Shown here: piece by piece, positions 58,614 through 64,000 of the stretch
Layout: every line of letters begins with the position of its first letter
How positions within the stretch are numbered: position 1 is the first letter of the stretch
Source of the DNA: Actinernus sp. WN-2022
Taxonomy: Eukaryota > Cnidaria > Anthozoa > Actiniaria > Actinernidae
DNA: 64,000 bases
Direction: 5' to 3'
Assembly: GCA_030867875.1 (NCBI GenBank)
Contig: JAOWCC010000744.1
Coordinates: forward strand, 434,001 to 498,000
Notes under the pieces: generated by a model
What the model was told of the DNA's origin: nothing
What the model saw: only the letters and a program-made list of their open reading frames with translations
Database searches by the model: none
Program-made: the position numbers and the translations under genes

Positions 58614-58751
58614 CACATATGGCCTCACGGTTCTGCGCTGGGTGTGTGACCGAAAAGGTGGAGCCGATCACATCCCTGGGGTTCGAATCCTGCGGGCCAT
58701 ATGTGGTAGATCGGCTTGTGTGATGGAAAAAGCTCCACCACATCACACAAG
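58614..58751 (+). ncRNA. Two strong adjacent stem-loops, tRNA-like B box
   Basis: Stem 1: CACATATGGCC (58614-58624) pairs perfectly with GGCCATATGTG (58695-58705). Between them lies GGTTCGAATCC (58680-58690), identical to a tRNA T-loop/Pol III B box; the closing 7 bp of the stem would serve as an acceptor stem, but the T stem has only three pairs and no good D arm or anticodon arm was found. Stem 2: CTTGTGTGATG (58715-58725) pairs perfectly with CATCACACAAG (58741-58751) around a 15-nt loop. A tRNA-like or Pol III-transcribed element, a degenerate tRNA gene, or a fold-back repeat are all possible. Confidence 0.4.
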
Positions 58752-58895
58752 TCGTAGCGCGTCTGTCATGTGGCAGAAGTTAAATAATTACAGTAGGAAT
58801 AATGTCAATACTGGGTCGGGTGCTTGGGTGAAACTTACGGGAGCTCGAATAAAGTTCTTAAGGGTGCCGGTTGTGCCTCAACCAGTTAGGACAGG

Positions 58896-58950
58896 ATCCA
58901 AATAACAGTAGAACAAATACAGTAGAATGAATACAGTAGAATGAATACAG
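58896..58950 (+). repeat. Short tandem repeat (aatacagtagaatg)
   Basis: Three to four units of a 14-bp aatacagtagaatg-like sequence. Confidence 0.75.
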
Positions 58951-58967
58951 TCAAAGCCGGGCCCGGC

Positions 58968-59064
58968 AAATAAGCAAAAACCTCTCTAGAAACGAAAAAA
59001 TGGCGAAGGAAGGAAAAGGTGAAAGGTTCCTAGAGAGTTCTGGTGACACCAGTTTTGCTTATTT
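58968..59064. terminator. Nested hairpin, possible transcript end structure
   Basis: Outer arms aaataagcaaaa (58968-58979) and ttttgcttattt (59053-59064) are exact complements. An inner stem ctctctagaaac / gttcctagagag has one mismatch. It lies downstream of both converging gene sets, between the plus-strand pseudogene and the minus-strand zinc-ribbon gene, so it may end transcripts from either side or be a fold-back repeat. Confidence 0.35.
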
Positions 59065-59172
59065 TCTTTATTGGGTTTTTTCTTCTTACGTATCTTATTT
59101 CTTTTAATTAAACTCTATCACTAGTTAGACCGTGTTTTGTATAGATGGGCTCAAAGTGGGAATTGTAAGCAA

Positions 59173-59898
59173 TCAACTCATTGATAAAACGTACAATTGA
59201 ACTATATGGTCTTCGATTGCTATGTTAACGACCTCGTATACTATTTGTTGCAGATGTGCTTCACGTAGGCCAAGCTTTGCAAAGGTCGTTGCTATATGAG
59301 GAGCTATGTGATCGGCATTCAAGTCAATATCGATTTTGTCGTCGGCATGTAGCGAGCGTATGAAAGTGTTGCCATTATATATGCGGTGGTTGTCGAGTTG
59401 CATGAAATTAGCAACCTCGTTTTTAGAGCGAACAAACCCACATTGTATACATGCCTGGTAAAGTAGAGCAGCTAAAATAGTTCTCTTAGCATTACTACGC
59501 TTGACATAAACTTTCTTCGATTGAATGAATGCGTCGGCTACGATTACTAATACATTTGTAGGAAACGAGAGGTCGTGGTTTTGTTTATCAGCCTCGTTGT
59601 ATGCCTGTAGTTCTCTCATAGCTGTGCGTCGTTGAAATTCTTGATTATCTGTTGGGCTCATACGATCGAGATCGCGTTGATGTTGAAAGCTATCTGGACC
59701 TACTATACGCAACCGAGTAGCAACTTCGATCGTTTCTTCGCTAAATTCGGCCTCGGAAACAAGGCCACAGGTGGAACATATGAATTCAGTTCCTATCACA
59801 TTCATTGGGCATAGACATTCAGAGCACGTTTCAGTGGGATTGATATGTGGTCGTGGAATAGGAGGATTAATACCAAGCAAGACAAGTAGGTTGTCCAT
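59173..59898 (-). CDS. Zinc-ribbon transcription-factor-like protein (TFIIB/VLTF3-like)
   Basis: 241 residues, intact, ATG 59898. Near residue 25 a zinc ribbon C-S-E-C ... C-S-T-C-G-L-V has the spacing and the final C-G typical of TFIIB and of viral late-transcription-factor 3. After a charged linker, a helical region follows (I-L-A-A-L-L-Y-Q-A-C, R-S-K-N-E-V-A-N-F-M) like a cyclin-type fold, as in TFIIB core domains. It presumably controls late viral transcription. The Polinton position, next to the lost right end, fits a virus-encoded factor. TFIIB-like against VLTF3-like is not resolved; the family call rests on the ribbon and on length. Confidence 0.65.
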   Translation of the reverse strand: MDNLLVLLGINPPIPRPHINPTETCSECLCPMNVIGTEFICSTCGLVSEAEFSEETIEVATRLRIVGPDSFQHQRDLDRMSPTDNQEFQRRTAMRELQAYNEADKQNHDLSFPTNVLVIVADAFIQSKKVYVKRSNAKRTILAALLYQACIQCGFVRSKNEVANFMQLDNHRIYNGNTFIRSLHADDKIDIDLNADHIAPHIATTFAKLGLREAHLQQIVYEVVNIAIEDHIVQLYVLSMS

Positions 59899-59979
59899 AC
59901 TAGTGGTGTATACTATAGTGGTATGTAATCAACTAAAGTCGATTGAGGTATGCTAACCGCCGTGGAAAGCGAGTAGCAG

Positions 59980-60009
59980 CTGACGTTTCGAGCGCTAGCC
60001 CTTCGTCAG
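59980..60009 (-). ncRNA. Hammerhead-ribozyme-like motif of Penelope element
   Basis: On the minus strand: CTGACGA (the CUGANGA box), a short stem (GGGC...GCTC) with a tetraloop, then GAAA and CGTCAG. Penelope-like elements are known to carry minimal hammerhead ribozymes in this region. The same bases could form a simple CTGACG/CGTCAG stem, so the catalytic fold is inferred, not shown. Confidence 0.5.
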
Positions 60010-60057
60010 AGCAAAAGAGGGAATTGTGGGTGGGGAAACGGTTTATAGTGTCGAGTG

Positions 60058-60183
60058 CATGCTTACCGCTGAGGAAACATGTACTCGGATCAATTGGGAT
60101 CAAAGGAAATTGCGCCAATGCATGATTACCGCTAAGGAAACATGTGCTCGGATCAATTGTGATCAAAGAAAAGTGCGCCAACA
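60058..60183. repeat. Direct repeat of about 63 bp, two units
   Basis: The block gaggaaacatg(t/c)(a/g)ctcggatcaatt with flanks occurs twice in tandem (about 60058-60120 and 60121-60183) with a few differences, within the Penelope 3' region. The frame 59933-60211 is not a gene. Confidence 0.8.
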
Positions 60184-60350
60184 ATAGAAATGCTAATAGT
60201 TGTAACAGCAAGTGTTGATGAGTAAACTAAGGAAACATGCTGATCTAAGTGTGAGTGAATACGTGAATTCTGAAATTAAATGAACGAAAAGCGTTCATTA
60301 ATACCGTGAGGTGACAAAGTTCCTAATTTGAAAATAAAGTTCTGTTCTTT

Positions 60351-61148
60351 GCGTTTACGAGTGTCGGTAGTACCTTGATGCAGAGAAATGCCGCATACAG
60401 TGATGTGATCAATGCAATGACCAGGAAGGTTAAAGTGACGAGCTACAGGTTTGGCGAGATCCTTGCTGTTAGTTCTAACATCTAGCAAGTGTTCGCGGAA
60501 TCGATCTCCTAATCTTCGCCCTGTTTGTTACAAAGTGTGCAGGTGATGCAATAAATGACATTACTGGAAGTACAATCAAAATGATCACTGACTTTAAGAG
60601 AGCTTTTCGGTCCTGAAATAGATGTCGTAGGTTTAGTGTAAGCACAGGTATTGCATCGTGTCCTAGAACGTTTAAAAGTGCCTGGTTGAAGATCAGGTTG
60701 TAGTGATCCTTTGACTAGGGAATCACGGAGATTCTTGTCACGTTTGAAAGAAATGAGAGGAGGCTGCGGGAAAATAGAGGCGGTCTCTGGATCACTCTGT
60801 AAAATCTTAAAGTTCCTCTGGATAATTTTCTTGATAGACAGATTAGACGGATGGTAAGTCAATGGAAACGGAATCCTATCTTCAGTCTTAGGTTTGGACG
60901 GTAGCAGAGCCGTGCTTCTGTCGATGTCGCGGGCGCGGTTCAATGCAGTTGTCACAACAGCGTTAGGATAACCGCGCTGGCGAAGATTAGGAGATCGATT
61001 CCGCGAACACTTGCTAGATGTTAGAACTAACAGCAAGGATCTCGCCAAACCTGTAGCTCGTCACTTTAACCTTCCTGGTCATTGCATTGATCACATCACT
61101 GTATGCGGCATTTCTCTGCATCAAGGTACTACCGACACTCGTAAACGC
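60351..61148. repeat. 170-bp inverted duplication within Penelope fragment
   Basis: 60351-60520 and 60979-61148 are reverse complements without any difference I could find, enclosing 458 bp. The plus-strand frame at 61011 therefore repeats the endonuclease piece of the minus-strand frame. Such inverted 5' pieces are typical of Penelope insertions. Confidence 0.9.
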
Positions 61149-61387
61149 ACTCATTCAATCGATCCATCGCTTATTTCCTCGCTTTGTAAGTACTCAAATT
61201 CGACAGTTTCTGCAGCCAACCTAGCCTGTAAAATAAAGGTAAATTGTGAGTAACATTATAATAATAATAAAAAGTTAATATATGCTAATAACATGTATCA
61301 TAATCAAGTAGCTCCTATAATTATAAGTGTGGTAATCATAACTTACAATAAGTATTAGGTAATTTGTTAAATGCTAACTACATGTAT
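61149..61387. other. Junction between Penelope fragment and right LINE copy
   Basis: The first 110 bp are unassigned. From about 61265 the sequence resembles the AT-rich LINE tail (ataagtgtggtaatcataac, taatttgttaaatgctaact) and is probably another degenerate 3' unit of the LINE. Confidence 0.5.
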
Positions 61388-61630
61388 GAAGAAACTATTA
61401 AAAAATATATAACTATATATATATATACATACAAACCGTATTAAAAATAGATATACAGACTATTAAAAAATATAATAATATATATCCAAATAACATATAT
61501 CATGATCCTACATAACTCTTATAAATATAATAAGTGTGATAGGCGTACCTACAATATATAATAGACTATTTGTTAATTACTAGTTATAAAATACTAACTA
61601 TTAAACAAGGATAATACCGTCCATTCTCAC
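61388..61630 (-). repeat. LINE 3' untranslated tail, right copy
   Basis: Base-for-base counterpart of 1-243. Confidence 0.7.
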
Positions 61631-63912
61631 TCATGATGAGCATGTTATACACAGACATGAATTGTCCAGCATTCTTATTATATCTAGTGACCTAACTGTC
61701 TTCCTAAAAGATGGAAGGCTAGGTTTAGTTTTCGTTGCAGTATTTAACTTTTCCCATAGATAGGGACCAAGATATCTTATTGTGTGCTTTTCGTATTTGA
61801 TAGTGTTAAATCTAGGAATAGGAAAATCCACATTGCGTAAATTGTACTTCTTATCATGATTGTAAAATAGGTCACATACGTGGTTGGGCACAAGGTTATG
61901 TTTAACTTTATACATTATAACTAAAATGTCTTGTAATCTTCTATTTAACAGATTTGGTAGCTTTGCCTCATTCAGTAGCCCCTCGTAGGTGGCGCTCTTG
62001 TTGTTTAGCACTGCTGGTAACGCACGTTCCTGAATTCGTTGTAGTTTTCTACTGTCCGAAGATTTACAGAAATGCCAAACTGTATGGCAGTAAGTTAAAT
62101 GTGGAAGCACTGCTGACTTGTACAATTGGCGCTTGGCTTGCTTAGGAATTAGGTTTCTTAGACGCACTAAGACGCCAACCTTCATACTAGCCTTCTTACA
62201 AATGTTACTTATGTGTGAACTAAAGTTCAAATTGTTGTCTAATAAAACCCCTAACAGCTTCAGTTCCAGTGATGACTTGATATTCACACCATCGATATTG
62301 ACATTGATAACTGGATTGTTATTATTATTTCTATTGCCAATTAGCATAACGTTATACTTGTCGTGATTTCCTTTTAGGAGATTGTCACTATACCATCTGC
62401 ATATGAGTTGTCCCTCCTCATTGAGTGCTCTTTCTACAGTGTCAGCAGAACTCCCAGCAACATAGAGTTGGTGGTCATCGGCGTACATGGATAGGCTTGC
62501 ATTACTGATTAAATATGCCATATCGTTCTGAAAGATATTCCAGAGAAGAGGCCCAAACGATGATCCCTGTGGACAGCATCCTTCCAATTACTTACTATTG
62601 GTCCGAACTTCACTCTGTTTTGCCTATTCGTAAAATATGATCTCAATAAAGTTAGGGCATTTTCCGAGAAACCGTAGGTTTTCAGTTTGTTGATCATGAG
62701 TGCTGGGTGCAGGGAATCAAAAGCCTTACTCATATCTGTTTATAGTATCCCTACATAATCTCTTTTGTCCACAGTAAGCTTCCATTCTTCTGTAAGTCTA
62801 AGTAGTGTTGTTTCACAGCTATACCTTTTTCTATATGCAGATATGCAGGAATCAAGCTCAGACTCAAAACGCCCATTCACTTGCATGCTCATCAGTTGCT
62901 CGTAAACTTTATTCACGGTGCTAAGTAAGGTTATCGGACGATAGTTCTTTTCATACAATCGATCATCCTTTTTGAACACAGGACTCCATTCACCTTTTTT
63001 CCAAGCCTCTGGCCACTCGCCTTTCTGTATGCTATTATTATACAGCTTTGTTAACGAGTCTGCAACTCCACTAGCTGCAAGTCTAAGCATTTTTGGTGTT
63101 ATTGAATCCCAGCCTGAGGCCTTCCTAGCATTAAGGCCTTCGAGCACTAACTGTACTTGTTTGCTGCTAAGCTGTGTAAAGCTAAATTCATCTGGTATAC
63201 CTTCATGTGCAAGCTCTATGTTCCTGAGACTTGGATGATTAGATAGGTCTTCTTCTGTTAGGCAAGTGGCATTTGTGCCCCCTATCCCATCAGCCATTGT
63301 TGAAAAATAATTCACTAGAATGTTAGCCACTTTCTCCTGATCTCTCTCAATCTCCCCATTCTCCATCCTAATGTTTATATCTGTTCCACTTTGACTATTG
63401 CTCTTGCTGCCGAGAAAAGGTTTGAAAGTCTTAAAGAAATCACTTGGCTTGGCTTTTAAGTCTTCCGCTTTTTGTAACCAGTACTGTTTGATGGCTTTTC
63501 TTCTGCATTTGGTTGCTATATTTCTCCATTTCCTCTTCAGATCCCAATTCTCTTGTGTTCTTTGCTGAGCATATTTCTTAGCATAAATCCTTTTCATTTT
63601 GATGGCACTTTTCCATTCAGGTGTCATATACGGCACATTCTTGTCTCTAAATCTCATTCTCTTTCTTGGCAAGTGCTTCCCAGCAATAGTATTAAACAGA
63701 GACTCCCAATACTCATATTTGTCATCCAGTGTGTCAAAAGTGTCCATTACATCCCATGGGGCAGACCTTAAGTCATTGTTAAATTCAGCCATTAGAAGAG
63801 CGTAATGGCAATGGACAGTTTTACTTTTCATTGAATCGTCAAATACAGTAGCGGAAATGCCACTAGAACACACCATTACAACATTTCGTCCAAGGCTTTT
63901 CAGACGCGTTAC
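61631..63912 (-). pseudogene. Non-LTR retrotransposon reverse transcriptase, broken (right copy)
   Basis: Same structure as 244-2525: pieces 62740-63876, 62509-62733 and 61631-62587, with the same in-frame TAA between the first two and the same frameshift between the second and third. YADD box near 62490. About a dozen substitutions across 2.6 kb separate the copies, with no indel. The sequence runs on to the window edge at 64000, equivalent to position 2613 of the left copy. Confidence 0.9.
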
Positions 63913-64000
63913 GGTTTCGTTTACTCAACAGGATATTAATAGATGGTTTGCACTCAATCCCCAGAGATTCAAATGACAAAGGGCATGGCAGCCATGTTGG

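Larger units (their letters stand above)
46208..59937. mobile_element. Polinton/Maverick (endogenous adintovirus-like) element, truncated
   Basis: Extent is the region holding Polinton-type genes: zinc finger, protein-primed PolB, retroviral integrase, A32-like ATPase, capsid proteins, several membrane or coiled-coil proteins and a zinc-ribbon factor. Genes are compact, often separated by fewer than 40 bp, and lie on both strands. The right side is bounded by a Penelope-like fragment at about 59938, and the terminal inverted repeats were not found, so the limits are approximate. Many frames are damaged (see individual entries). Element size and gene set match known Polintons, except that no adenain-like cysteine protease is visible. 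Confidence 0.92.
59938..61148 (-). mobile_element. Penelope-like retroelement fragment, truncated and with inverted end
   Basis: Minus-strand coding remnant: the linker and zinc region with C-N-T-C and I-Y-C-I-T-C-T-L-C (within 60509-61048), and the C-terminal part of the GIY-YIG endonuclease (60276-60488) with K-E-Q-N-F-I-F and G-I-N. The Y-I-G motif between them is lost in a deletion and frameshift near 60520. Reverse transcriptase domains are absent (5' truncation). Downstream is a 3' region with a direct repeat and a hammerhead-like motif. At the 5' side a 170-bp piece is duplicated in inverted orientation. The insertion bounds the Polinton on the right. Confidence 0.8.

Noticed and set aside
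59933..60211. 92-codon repetitive minus-strand ORF
   Set aside because: It lies in the Penelope 3' region with a tandem duplication of about 63 bp; a non-coding tail.

Overview
The window is animal nuclear DNA, and everything recognisable in it is mobile. It carries non-LTR retrotransposons, a Penelope-like element, tRNA-derived SINEs, many short inverted-repeat DNA transposons, minisatellites and one large Polinton/Maverick element. The AT-rich background, the repeat mix and the style of the Polinton suggest an invertebrate, most likely an anthozoan cnidarian such as a stony coral or sea anemone; that placement is inference. I found no ordinary host gene. The only long intact reading frame outside the Polinton is an integrase-core (transposase-derived) protein at 24.2-25.8 kb, which seems to have an upstream exon.

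Layout. 1-2.6 kb: a broken LINE on the minus strand. 3.7-9.1 kb: an 18-bp minisatellite family and a repeat block interrupted by a 3.7-kb TIR element with a TA target duplication. 9.3-10.2 kb: a pogo/Tigger-like MITE. 10.3-12.8 and 16.7-19.0 kb: two copies of one repeat block; each carries a different later MITE, and each copy shows the empty site for the other's insertion. 19.6-21.5 kb: tandem repeats and palindromes. 21.5-22.1 kb: an endonuclease-domain fragment. 24.2-25.8 kb: the integrase-core gene. 30.9-34.1 kb: a 3.2-kb fold-back with a SINE in its spacer. 34.3-42.7 kb: nested MITEs, a tandem duplication of about 1.1 kb containing SINEs, and a third, rearranged copy. 44.1-45.2 kb: an 11-bp minisatellite and a 517-bp MITE with a 9-bp target duplication.

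46.2-59.9 kb: a virus-like Polinton/Maverick. It has a C2H2 zinc-finger ORF, protein-primed DNA polymerase B, a retroviral-type integrase, an A32/FtsK-like packaging ATPase, a probable double-jelly-roll major capsid protein, a probable minor capsid (penton) protein, several membrane or coiled-coil proteins and a zinc-ribbon transcription-factor-like protein. Genes lie on both strands in head-to-head and tail-to-tail pairs. Many are damaged: polymerase (stop, frameshift, lost 3' end), integrase (frameshift, cut 3' end), penton (two frameshifts), two membrane proteins (in-frame stops) and probably the ATPase. The ATPase core, major capsid and zinc-ribbon frames are long and open. I saw no adenain-type protease and no right terminal repeat. 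The element is a decaying endogenous virus, not an active one.

59.9-61.1 kb: a Penelope-like fragment that bounds the Polinton on the right and ends in a 170-bp inverted duplication. 61.4-64.0 kb: a second copy of the LINE that opens the window, about 99.5% identical, with no indel across 2,613 bp and the same stop codon and frameshift. The roughly 61.4-kb unit between equivalent points is therefore flanked by long direct repeats.
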